From positions 20,192 to 84,191 of the forward strand of contig DVDT01000098.1 of the NCBI GenBank assembly GCA_015296085.1: a DNA stretch of 64,000 nucleotides. The letters are read 5' to 3'. Origin of the DNA: Trichormus sp. M33_DOE_039. GTDB lineage: Bacteria > Cyanobacteriota > Cyanobacteriia > Cyanobacteriales > Nostocaceae. Positions 57,128-64,000 of this stretch are shown in pieces. Numbering within the stretch: the first letter of the stretch is position 1; each line of letters begins with the position of its first letter. A model generated the notes under the pieces. It searched no databases. It was given only the letters and a program-made list of their open reading frames with translations, and had not been told where the DNA came from. Position numbers and translations under genes: made by a program.

Positions 57128-57343
57128 CTACAAATTGTCAAGCTGAAACTCTCTAGCCACATCCCTAGCAATACATTGCCGCATCTTCCAAGGAAGAAAA
57201 ACTTCTACCTGCGATCGCCATGCTCGCAACTGCATAATAGCATTGTGATCACCATGTCGATACTGCACACAGTAATCAGCATCTTCCGGGAATGATCCAG
57301 GGTTTGTAATAATGTCTGCTATCTGCTTGGAGGCTGCGACGAG
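57128..57343 (-). pseudogene. Relic of a WYL-domain regulator C-terminus
   Basis: A minus-strand frame of 71 codons without a plausible start reads IITNPGSFPEDADYCVQYRH, then MQLRAWRSQVEVFLPWKMRQ and CIARDVAREFQLDNL before a stop. The pattern LRAW..VEV.LPW.LRQ..A..V is the C-terminal signature of WYL-domain transcriptional regulators in cyanobacteria. An in-frame TGA at 57344-57346 and a tandem repeat just upstream show that the rest is lost. Not an active gene. Confidence 0.55.
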
Positions 57344-57377
57344 TCAGCGTACATAAGAAAACATGAAAAAGTCTTTC

Positions 57378-57458
57378 CCTTACACCCCTATACCCTTACA
57401 CACGGCAGTTTGCTCAAGTCGGGAAACCCGCCCACGCAACTGCCTCCCCTACACCCCT
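57378..57458. repeat. Octamer repeat interrupted by a palindromic element
   Basis: CCCTTACACCCCTATACCCTTACAC is followed by GGCAGTTTGC...GCAACTGCC (57404-57444, an imperfect inverted repeat) and then by CCCCTACACCCC. The arrangement suggests that a small palindromic repeat inserted into an octamer array. Confidence 0.55.
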
Positions 57459-57542
57459 TTTTCAAGCTATAAATACAGTTTTCATCACACCCATGTTTGC
57501 GAAAGGCTGCGCCTATGCACCCCCAAATCCCCATCAATTACC

Positions 57543-57920
57543 CTAAGCAGGAATAACATTTACACCATATTGGCTAAACTGAGCATCTCTGCTAATAATT
57601 ATCAAATTTTCACTCATAGCCTGAGCAATTAACATTCTATCAAAAGGGTCGTTATGATAATTTGGCAACCTTCCAGCCTTCAAACCATGTTCAATACTAA
57701 TCAAAAGTGGTTCAAAGCAGTTAACAGAAATTGCTTCTGCAAGATTATCTGGTACTGATAACTTGCCAATTGCTTTTTTAATGGAAATCTCCCAAGCACT
57801 AACCGCACTGACAAAAATTACATTTTCTGGATTAGAAATAACCTCTCTTGCCTCTCTAGACAGCTTGAGATCATTATTTAACCACCATAACAATGTATGT
57901 GTATCTAATAAATAATTCAT
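57543..57920 (-). CDS. VapC-type PIN-domain toxin
   Basis: 125 residues. PIN motifs: YLLDTHTLLWWL (D6), SAVSAWEISIKKAIGKL (catalytic glutamate) and NDPFDRMLIAQAMSENL with IISRD (distal aspartates). Predicted Mg-dependent endoribonuclease toxin. Its ATG overlaps the antitoxin stop by one base (TAATG), so it is translationally coupled to it. Confidence 0.9.
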   Translation of the reverse strand: MNYLLDTHTLLWWLNNDLKLSREAREVISNPENVIFVSAVSAWEISIKKAIGKLSVPDNLAEAISVNCFEPLLISIEHGLKAGRLPNYHNDPFDRMLIAQAMSENLIIISRDAQFSQYGVNVIPA

Positions 57921-58153
57921 TATTCACCCATAAAAGCATTAATGATTTCATTGGGTGTCACATCAAAATCATCAGCCATTTTTACCTTTCCCGCCCAAAA
58001 ACCTGGAGTTCTAGGAGTATCAGCAGGAGAGTAACGAACTAATTTGACTAAAGGTTTACCAGCTTGACTAATAATTACTTCCTCACCCTGTAAAGCATAT
58101 TCGATTAATTGAGAAAGATTATTTTCCGCTTCATTAATATTTGCTAATTTCAT
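57920..58153 (-). CDS. Phd/YefM-type antitoxin
   Basis: 77 residues. LANINEAENNLSQLIEYALQ followed by GEEVIISQAGKPLVKLVRYS is the Phd/YefM N-terminal DNA-binding and dimerisation fold; the remaining ~30 residues (PRTPGFWAGKVKMADDFDVT) would wrap the toxin. It neutralises the downstream PIN toxin and probably represses the pair. Confidence 0.9.
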   Translation of the reverse strand: MKLANINEAENNLSQLIEYALQGEEVIISQAGKPLVKLVRYSPADTPRTPGFWAGKVKMADDFDVTPNEIINAFMGE

Positions 58154-58529
58154 TTTTTTATTGATAAATTAAGACCACTACTAATTAGTATAAAATAGGT
58201 GCTACCACAAGAGAAGTATAAAAACTTATAAATTAATGAAGTTAAGCGATCGCACTCCCCACACCCCCAAATCCCCATCAAACCCAAATAGCGATCGCAA
58301 CTCTAAAGCATCTAATGTAACTAGAGTTGCTCTTCATTATATTTTTTTAAGCATGAAAGCCTAGTAATTATGGTTATAATTTAAGAATGGTTTTTCTACT
58401 AACGTAAAAAAACAAAATAATTTGCAGGGGAATCAGTGACCAAATATTAAAAGTTAAGTTGTGGAAATGCTTAACTTTGATATATCGCTAATTGTTTATC
58501 TCTCACCCCTCAGTAAATATTAACTAGCC
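58154..58529. other. Intergenic region upstream of the DUF4278 gene
   Basis: About 375 bases between the divergent antitoxin and DUF4278 genes, with two HIP1 sites near 58246 and 58291 but no recognised gene. The toxin-antitoxin promoter should lie near 58160-58220. Confidence 0.4.
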
Positions 58530-58709
58530 ATGCAACTAACTTATCGCGCTGGTAGGTATGAAGTGAACCCTACAAATCTTCAAGCCACCACAAGCTACAG
58601 CGTCGGTATCTATCGCGGTGTAAAAATTAAGATATCCGCTCCTGCGGCGACACCCCAGACTCGTTCTTCTCGTGTACTGAAATATCGTGGTGCTACTTAC
58701 ACTATCTAG
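58530..58709 (+). CDS. DUF4278 domain small protein
   Basis: 59 residues: MQLTYRAGRYEVNP at the start, SVGIYRGVKIKI in the middle and LKYRGATYTI at the end. The paired Y-R-G motifs (IYRG, KYRG) and the M-x-L-T-Y-R start are the DUF4278 pattern, a small cyanobacterial protein family of unknown role. No signal peptide. It stands alone, 64 bases before a possible structured RNA. Confidence 0.82.
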   Translation: MQLTYRAGRYEVNPTNLQATTSYSVGIYRGVKIKISAPAATPQTRSSRVLKYRGATYTI

Positions 58710-59692
58710 CAAAGCCAATACAAAGTCCAACTCATCACTCTTTTGGCATTTTGGCACATATCATACTTTTGGGGTTGGTATTGTGAGATTCGCGAATGTC
58801 TTTGTGCGACAATACCGACTTGCAGAATCCCTCGGCTAGCTACCGGGGGTATTTTTTCATCAAACCTCAAATTCTCTCTTGACAAAAAAATCACCTCCAA
58901 GTTAGACGCTTAAGGAGGCAATGATCAAAGACATTTAATTGTGGACTAGTCTATTTATAAATTTATCTGTTCAGTTAGATACCTTCCCTCTATCTCAAGG
59001 AATAGTTAGGGTGAATTTTTTCCGTATCCAATGGTACTAGCTACAGTAAACAGCTACATCAATGCGCTCTCACAATAGCTTTTTATGCTATGTCATCAAT
59101 TGCCATATTAACGATTATCTAAACCGTCTTACTCATCGATTTTCCTCAGCCTAAGCAAGTTTATAAATGCCTATAAATAATTTAGAATTACTAAATAAAA
59201 TACCTATTAATATACGCAATTATTCGCATTCACAGACTAATTGACGATTATAAAAACAATATAAACTTGATAATTTTATCTGCAAATCTTAACTAATAAT
59301 AATTTTTTATTGAAATCACCATATCAATATATAAATATTGCCTTAATGTAAGAAATTTTAAAGATGGGGTTACAATAAGAATAAGATGCCAATGGTTTGT
59401 TAGCAAACCATAAGTACAAGTTGCTTGCAGCCAACTGCTTCTCTAGCAAGTTGATGTGCTGTAGTGGTATGAGAAAGGCAACATATCGGCAGAGGGGATA
59501 TCTCGTAAACATAGCTGAGACAAGAGTTAAACACTCTTGATCATTCAAATTTGGAATCTCAACATCGAACAAGAGTTGAGTGCATTTGTTTTAAGCAACT
59601 GCATATATTTTTTGCCTTGCTGATTTATCAGCAAAGACAACCTATTGTCAATTAACCCAAAGCTTTGCGAGATTTAACATCCAGAGGAATCA
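58710..59692. other. Long intergenic region with structured RNA candidate, then A/T-rich sequence
   Basis: About 980 bases. The first part holds the hairpin set 58774-58857 and a TTGACA box at 58879. On the minus strand GGAGGTGAT (complement of + strand 58889-58897) precedes a TTG-initiated frame to 58706, an alternative small ORF. The remainder to 59692 is A/T-rich; an 82-codon minus frame at 59324-59572 shows no family features. The labA-like gene has GAGGAAT as ribosome binding site. Confidence 0.4.
58774..58857 (+). ncRNA. Candidate structured small RNA ending in an intrinsic terminator
   Basis: An 11-bp stem GTTGGTATTGT (58774-58784)/ACAATACCGAC (58809-58819, one G-U pair) encloses a smaller palindrome ATTCGCGAAT (58788-58797). 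Nine bases later CCCTCGG (58829-58835) pairs with CCGGGGG (58843-58849) around CTAGCTA, followed by TATTTTTT. This is the form of a small RNA or 3'-UTR with terminator. It could belong to the DUF4278 transcript. No known RNA family recognised. Confidence 0.4.
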
Positions 59693-60403
59693 ATGGCTAA
59701 CACTAGTTTTACCAAAGTAATAAATACATATAAACCCCTGTCTGAAGAACAGAATTTATCAGGGAAAGTTCAAATAAGAAATGGTCAGAAAAATGAATCG
59801 GTGAGACAGCGAGAACCTAGAAATGATATTGCTGTCACCAATGATTCAAATCGTGGTCGAGTGGCGATTTTTATTGATGGCATCAATTTATTTAATGCAG
59901 CTTTGCAACTTGGTATTGAAATCGACTATCTTAAATTACTCTGTCGTTTAACTGCTGGTTCACGGTTATTGCGGGCGTTTTTCTACACCGGAATTGATAA
60001 CTCTCGACCTACTAATAACCGTCCTCGTAACAATGATAAACAACAAGGGTTTCTATTTTGGATGCGTCGTAATGGTTATCGTGTAGTTACCAAGGAAATA
60101 CAAGTTACAGATAACTCCAAAAAACCCAATTTAAATGTAGAAATCGCCGTAGATATGATTACCTTAGCTCCCTACTACGACACTGCGGTTTTAGTTAGTG
60201 GGGATGGTGATTTAGCATACGCTGTGAACGCTGTCAGCAGTACAGGCGTGCGAGTAGAAGTCGTCAGTTTGCGAACCATGACTAACGACTGTTTAATCGA
60301 TGTGGCTGACTATTTTGTAGACCTCGATAGCATTAAGCAATATATTCAAAAAGATTCCCACATGGGCTACAGTTATCGAACTATGTCTCATTCTGGTCTT
60401 TAG
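59693..60403 (+). CDS. LabA/DUF88-type NYN-domain protein
   Basis: 236 residues. The first ~55 are polar and probably disordered. The NYN (PIN-like) domain spans about 58-220: RVAIFIDGINLFNAALQLGI, VDMITLAPYYDTAVLVSGDG and YAVNAVSSTGVRVEVVSLRT. The conserved aspartates of the nuclease-like site are in FIDGIN, VDMI and SGDGD. Family members include LabA of Synechococcus, which affects KaiC-dependent clock output, and other predicted RNases. The exact role here is unknown. GAGGAAT lies upstream of the ATG. Confidence 0.82.
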   Translation: MANTSFTKVINTYKPLSEEQNLSGKVQIRNGQKNESVRQREPRNDIAVTNDSNRGRVAIFIDGINLFNAALQLGIEIDYLKLLCRLTAGSRLLRAFFYTGIDNSRPTNNRPRNNDKQQGFLFWMRRNGYRVVTKEIQVTDNSKKPNLNVEIAVDMITLAPYYDTAVLVSGDGDLAYAVNAVSSTGVRVEVVSLRTMTNDCLIDVADYFVDLDSIKQYIQKDSHMGYSYRTMSHSGL

Positions 60404-60524
60404 AGTCAGGTTACAGGTTGCAGGTGACAGCATAAAGGGCGGTATTTCTTACGTTTTTTGCTGGGGCGATCGCTTTTGCTCCCTTTGCTATTATTGTTAA
60501 ACTGCTAGTCAACCTGTAGTTAGT

Positions 60525-60558
60525 AGGGTGCGTCAGTAAGCTCGTACTGACGCACCCT
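60525..60558. terminator. Perfect hairpin, likely terminator or dispersed palindrome
   Basis: AGGGTGCGTCAGTA (60525-60538) and TACTGACGCACCCT (60545-60558) form a 14-bp perfect stem with a 6-base loop, followed by GATATTTTTGC. It lies between the labA-like gene and the response regulator gene. The GGGTGCGTCAGT palindrome is common in cyanobacterial genomes, so it may be a mobile repeat that also works as a terminator. Confidence 0.6.
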
Positions 60559-60668
60559 GATATTTTTGCAAGTCATGAAGTTCTGAGATATTTCAGTTTA
60601 GATCCTCATTCATACAACTGAAGTACAATGACAATCCAGAAACTCTGCGTACTTCAATCCTAATCAAA

Positions 60669-61415
60669 ATGGATATTTTAATTGTTGAAGATGAATCAGA
60701 AATTGCTCAGTTAATTCAACATTCCCTAGAAAAAGAAGGATTTACTTGTCGCATGAGCCGCGATGGAATAAATGCTCTGCGGCTATTTCAAGAGCAACCA
60801 CCAGATTTAATTATCCTAGATTTAATGATTCCTGGGTTGGATGGTTTAGAGGTGTGTGCGAGAATTCGGCAAAAACCTGGCGCAAAAGACCCTTATATTC
60901 TCATGCTGACAGCTAAAGGTGAAGAAATAGACCGGGTAATCGGTTTATCTACGGGTGCGGATGACTACATGGTGAAACCCTTTAGCCCTAGAGAGTTGGT
61001 AGCTAGAGTGAGGGCGTTGTTGCGGCGTAGCCTGCGTCAAGGGGGACAAAATCAGGTGAATCGTACCCAACACTTTATAGTAGATGTAGACCAACGCACG
61101 GCTAGCCGCCAAATGAATTCCCAAGCACCAGAAACTCTAGACTTAACTACTCTAGAATTTAATTTGTTAAGCACCTTTGTCAGTAATCCGGGTCGAGTTT
61201 GGAATCGCACCCAGCTAATTGACAAATTGTGGGGAGATAATTTCTTTGGTGATGAACGTGTCGTAGATACTCACGTAGCACGGTTACGGAAAAAAATTGA
61301 GCCTGATCCGGCTAATCCCACTTTTATTAAAACAGTAGTTGGGGTTGGTTATAAGTTTGAAGATACAGTCAATAGTCCCCAGTCCCCAGTCCCCAGTCCC
61401 CAGTCCCCAGGATGA
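60669..61415 (+). CDS. OmpR-family response regulator with heptamer-repeat tail
   Basis: 248 residues. Receiver domain about 1-120: ILIVEDESEIAQLI, phosphoacceptor in IILDLMIPGLDG, MLTAKGEE and YMVKPFSPREL. Winged-helix DNA-binding domain about 130-235: LDLTTLEFNLLSTFVSNPGR and VDTHVARLRKKIEPDPANPT. The last ~12 residues (NSPQSPVPSPQSPG) are translated from AGTCCCC heptamers (61374-61408) and are not part of the domain. It is coupled to the downstream histidine kinase by an ATGA overlap and forms a two-component system with it; targets are unknown. Confidence 0.93.
   Translation: MDILIVEDESEIAQLIQHSLEKEGFTCRMSRDGINALRLFQEQPPDLIILDLMIPGLDGLEVCARIRQKPGAKDPYILMLTAKGEEIDRVIGLSTGADDYMVKPFSPRELVARVRALLRRSLRQGGQNQVNRTQHFIVDVDQRTASRQMNSQAPETLDLTTLEFNLLSTFVSNPGRVWNRTQLIDKLWGDNFFGDERVVDTHVARLRKKIEPDPANPTFIKTVVGVGYKFEDTVNSPQSPVPSPQSPG
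61374..61411 (+). repeat. AGTCCCC heptamer tandem repeat across a gene junction
   Basis: Five perfect AGTCCCC copies (61374-61408) followed by AGG, ending directly before the kinase ATG at 61412. They encode the tail of the response regulator. Because the unit is seven bases, copy-number change would shift the regulator's reading frame. Confidence 0.9.
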
Positions 61416-62503
61416 AATCCTTACCCCTAGCATCGCGCTTGTTTGTTTCCCACTTGGTAGTAATGATAGTGGGGTTAATTAGTCTTGTGATCATTAGTAA
61501 GGTTTCTTCCCCCCGTTTTTTCATCCTGCATTTAGAAAGGTTAGAAAGTAGGGGATTTAATATCTTTCATAGTCGCACAGAATTAGTGCAGGGCTTTGAA
61601 ATTGCTTGGCGACGTAGCACCCTCTGGTCGGTTTTGGTGGGTGGTAGTGCGGCGGGAGGATTGAGTTATTGGGTGTCCCAACGCATTATGAAGCGATTAA
61701 CAGAGATGGAACAAATTACCCAAAAGTTTGCATCTGGTCATTTAGAAGCAAGATTACCTTTATCTGATATTCCAGAACTGAACAGACTGGGGACTAGTTT
61801 TAATCGGATGGCGGATAGTTTAGAGGGAGTGGAAATACGACGACGAGAACTAATTGGTGATATGACTCATGAACTGCGAACACCGTTAACTGTAGTACGT
61901 GGTTACTTAGAAGAATTGGCGGATGGCGCGATGGACGCATCTCCCGAAGTTTATCGGCGTTTGGTGAGAGAAACTAGACGTTTAGAGCGTTTGGTCAATG
62001 ATTTACAAGAACTCTCTAAAGCGGAAGCTGGTTATTTACCAATTAATATTCAACCTGTAGATTTATATTCTTTACTGGAGTCATTGGTGGAGAAATTTAC
62101 TGATCAGTTAATGGAAGACGGCCCGGTGCTGCGTTCAGAATTACCTGTACAATTACCTTTGGTTTTAGCAGATATCGATCGCACTGAACAGATTTTAGTT
62201 AACCTGTTGGGTAACGCGGTACGTTATACAGCCACAGGGTCAATTACGCTCCGTGCTTGGATGGAAGCGGGTAAACTGTGGATAGCAGTTGTTGATACAG
62301 GTATCGGTATTTCTGATCAGGATTTACCTCATGTATTTGAGCGTTTTTGGCGAGCTGATCAATCACGCGATCGCAATTCTGGAGGAACAGGTATTGGTTT
62401 AACTATTACTAAGCGTTTGGTTGAATTACAAGGCGGTCAAATTCAAGTAGAAAGTGAACTAGGAACAGGCACTACTTTCCGCTTCTGCTTGCCTTTAGCG
62501 TAG
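61412..62503 (+). CDS. Membrane sensor histidine kinase
   Basis: 363 residues. Two transmembrane helices (about 10-30 and 66-86) flank a short periplasmic loop of about 35 residues, then a HAMP domain (MKRLTEMEQITQKFASGHLE), HisKA (GDMTHELRTPLTVVRGYL, His in THELRTP), and HATPase with NLLGNAVRYTATG, VVDTGIGISDQ, FERFWRADQSRDRNSGGTGI and GLTITKRLVELQGG. It phosphorylates the OmpR-type regulator encoded just upstream with a 4-base overlap. The small loop suggests sensing within the membrane or by a partner. No room exists for a standard ribosome binding site other than within the repeat. Confidence 0.93.
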   Translation: MKSLPLASRLFVSHLVVMIVGLISLVIISKVSSPRFFILHLERLESRGFNIFHSRTELVQGFEIAWRRSTLWSVLVGGSAAGGLSYWVSQRIMKRLTEMEQITQKFASGHLEARLPLSDIPELNRLGTSFNRMADSLEGVEIRRRELIGDMTHELRTPLTVVRGYLEELADGAMDASPEVYRRLVRETRRLERLVNDLQELSKAEAGYLPINIQPVDLYSLLESLVEKFTDQLMEDGPVLRSELPVQLPLVLADIDRTEQILVNLLGNAVRYTATGSITLRAWMEAGKLWIAVVDTGIGISDQDLPHVFERFWRADQSRDRNSGGTGIGLTITKRLVELQGGQIQVESELGTGTTFRFCLPLA

Positions 62504-62606
62504 ATACAAACAATTGTCATAACCTGGTTGTATCTGCGTCATATCAAACTGTTAGGTTAGAAACATCAAGATACTTTACTCAGGACTAGAGGGTCATCTT
62601 GCTTCT

Positions 62607-62708
62607 ATGTCTACCTTAATTTTAGCGACATTATTAGTCAGTTTAATTACTGCTTCTGGTTACGCTGCGATCGCCTACCTGTTTCCTCAAAATAATTCCC
62701 AAGAATAA
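62607..62708 (+). CDS. Candidate 33-residue single-pass membrane microprotein
   Basis: ATG at 62607 opens MSTLILATLLVSLITASGYA followed by AIAYLFPQNNSQE and a stop. The composition (one hydrophobic helix, short polar tail, HIP1 site in frame) is like the small photosystem and cytochrome b6f subunits of cyanobacteria, but it matches none that I recognise. There is no clear ribosome binding site, so it may be chance. It lies 100 bases after the kinase gene. Confidence 0.35.
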   Translation: MSTLILATLLVSLITASGYAAIAYLFPQNNSQE

Positions 62709-62731
62709 TAGCATTTTGGAGTTTTGAAAAC

Positions 62732-62758
62732 GGTGCGTTAAATTCTGATTAACGCACC
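62732..62758. terminator. Hairpin between convergent genes
   Basis: GGTGCGTTAA (62732-62741) and TTAACGCACC (62749-62758) form a perfect 10-bp stem with a 7-base loop, followed by CCTCTTG. It lies between the small + strand ORF and the convergent secreted-protein gene. It resembles the GTGCGT-type palindrome at 60525 and may be a dispersed repeat used as terminator. Confidence 0.5.
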
Positions 62759-62805
62759 CCTCTTGACTAACACAGCTAATTTTGTGTATGAGATATAAGT
62801 TTGCA

Positions 62806-63798
62806 CTACCTTCGCAGATAGCTAAAACTAGGGTCTGGTCTGCCAACAAAACAGGAGCGACTAAAGTTATATTTTTTAATAATCGCTAAAGATTGTTCTG
62901 CTTCCGACTGATTATTATTAAAATCAAACATCCAGTGACTTCCATCTACAATTTTCCAGCGATTATTGATTTTACTAACTGTTGCAGTTGCTGGATTGAA
63001 AGCGACACAATCTTCTCCTGCGATAGAACCAGATGGAGCAGAATTATTTGTCAATAGATACTGGAATGAAGGCTGAGGTCTGCCCACAAAGCAGGATTTA
63101 TTCATGCCATGTTGCTTGATAGTGCGGAAAGCCTTAACTGCTTCATCTTTATTACTACCAAAATCAAACATCCAGTGATTGCCACCCTCAACTATTTTCC
63201 AGCTACCATTAACTTGTTTGACAGTAGTATTATTAGGATTAAAAGCGGTACAATCTTCTTTAATTTCTGAATTTCTTTGTGCTAGTAAAACAGAATTAGA
63301 GCGGTAAGTTTTATTAAGTCTTCTATCTTTTAAGACGATATAGACAGACTTGGGAGGTGTTTTTCCTGTTTCGACTGCAAACCACAGGCTGTTCAAATCT
63401 TTAGGAGATGAAAATGCACAGAAACCATATATACGCTGATTTGTTTGAGCGTCAAAAATATCTACCCAAGTCCTGGAAGAATTATTATTGTTTCCGCAAG
63501 GAGGTAAATCTGGAGCTTTCTGAAAGAGGTCTGTACTGATTTCATTCCAGTTAGATACTCCTAATCTATATCTTTGAAAACTGATACCATTAATAGTTTC
63601 TGGTTGCGAACCCTGAAAAACTAGTAATGGGTTCGGCACATTTAATGCTATTTGATGATAATTTTTTTCAACTGTAGCATTACTTCTCAATTGCCCTACC
63701 GTTGCTGATTGCACAGCAGCAGAGACAGTTCCCAAACTCGATAATAGCCATCCTACGGTCAACAGACTGGAAAAGTGAATATAATATTTGCTTTTCAT
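62806..63798 (-). CDS. Secreted protein with two cysteine-containing C-terminal repeats
   Basis: 330 residues. A signal peptide (LLTVGWLLSSLGTVSAA) predicts export. The middle region (about 40-175) is beta-rich with paired cysteines (LPPCGNNN, YGFCAFSS). The C-terminus has two ~65-residue repeats at about 182-255 and 260-330: EDCTAFNPNNTTV / EDCVAFNPATATV, HWMFDFGSN / HWMFDFNNN and SCFVGRPQPSFQYL / SCFVGRPDPSFSYL. Each repeat has two cysteines that could form a disulfide. The repeat is known from cyanobacterial extracellular proteins but has no assigned function. Role unknown; a surface or matrix protein is plausible. Confidence 0.75.
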   Translation of the reverse strand: MKSKYYIHFSSLLTVGWLLSSLGTVSAAVQSATVGQLRSNATVEKNYHQIALNVPNPLLVFQGSQPETINGISFQRYRLGVSNWNEISTDLFQKAPDLPPCGNNNNSSRTWVDIFDAQTNQRIYGFCAFSSPKDLNSLWFAVETGKTPPKSVYIVLKDRRLNKTYRSNSVLLAQRNSEIKEDCTAFNPNNTTVKQVNGSWKIVEGGNHWMFDFGSNKDEAVKAFRTIKQHGMNKSCFVGRPQPSFQYLLTNNSAPSGSIAGEDCVAFNPATATVSKINNRWKIVDGSHWMFDFNNNQSEAEQSLAIIKKYNFSRSCFVGRPDPSFSYLRR

Positions 63799-64000
63799 TT
63801 GTATGCAAACTCCAAGAAAGTGAATTTACCTATCAATTAATTACGACCTTGACCTAATGATAACCTGAGTTCGGGATAAGAAATCCTCGAAACCCTTGAG
63901 TTCTCGTTGTTCGGTCTGAAGCTATGTTTTCATCTATTCTCAATAAAGCATGTTGTTGAGATTAATCTCATTTGTGAAACTTAGTGACAAAATGATTCCA

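Noticed and set aside
57113..57295. Plus-strand 60-codon ORF
   Set aside because: It lies antisense to the recognisable WYL-domain remnant and has no features of its own.
59324..59572. 82-codon minus-strand ORF upstream of the labA-like gene
   Set aside because: No recognised domain, A/T-biased and ends in a degenerate hydrophobic run; not supported beyond being open.

Overview
The window looks like chromosome from a filamentous, probably heterocyst-forming cyanobacterium of the Nostoc/Anabaena type. The evidence is: many HIP1-type GCGATCGC octamers (for example at 13526); short tandem heptamer/octamer repeats (CCCCAGT, CCCCAAT, CCCCTACA) typical of that group; a xisH-xisI pair; a cyanobacteriochrome-like sensor kinase; a LabA-like NYN protein; DUF4278, DUF1400 and KGG-type proteins; and a sulfate-permease operon with a NIL-domain gene. 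No rRNA or tRNA gene, CRISPR array or intact transposon was recognised.

Layout. 1-4.2 kb: a GNAT acetyltransferase cut by the window edge and a five-GAF histidine kinase whose GAF domains carry cyanobacteriochrome cysteines. 4.7-14.9 kb: ordinary metabolic genes, including a keto-acid decarboxylase plus amino-acid dehydrogenase operon, a CPA2 antiporter, a GST and a LysR regulator. 15-20.6 kb: a MoxR/DUF4350/DUF4129 gene set interrupted by two lectin-like genes on the other strand, one with a 42-bp tandem repeat. 20.8-28.3 kb: an NTF2-like/GT2 operon, xisH-xisI followed by a frameshifted HNH-like remnant, a D-aminoacylase, a Tat-exported PhoD phosphatase and a lone DUF1400 protein.

28.7-38.1 kb: the most notable region. 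Genes on the + strand encode a DUF962/Mpo1-like protein, three Rieske oxygenases, two different diiron proteins (ferritin-like and AurF-like), a [2Fe-2S] ferredoxin, a fatty-acid hydroxylase/sterol-desaturase and a hexapeptide acyltransferase, with overlapping or near-touching genes at several junctions. There is no PKS or NRPS. It looks like an oxidative tailoring pathway, probably for a lipid or terpenoid; the product is unknown. A GH3-type acyl-adenylating enzyme (40.4-42.0 kb) lies just beyond a small toxin-antitoxin/Mrr nuclease island.

42-48 kb: an exported RidA-like protein, a relic of a sulfate-binding protein, the sbpA-cysT-cysW-NIL operon (no cysA) and an HMA-PAP2 fusion. 48.2-48.5 kb: nested miniature inverted-repeat elements. 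48.5-52.8 kb: a CheB-CheR-PAS-histidine kinase-receiver protein split by a frameshift at a run of seven A/T. 53-55 kb: ligA. 55-60.4 kb: accessory region with tandem repeats, a KGG protein, an internally deleted TnpB relic, a WYL-domain relic, a Phd/VapC pair, DUF4278, a possible structured RNA and a LabA-like gene. 60.6-64 kb: an OmpR-type regulator and histidine kinase joined across a heptamer repeat, then a secreted two-repeat protein.

Functions are assigned from motifs read by eye; no database search was possible. Dispersed repeats form the C-terminal tails of several proteins here, which suggests repeat insertion actively reshapes gene ends in this genome.
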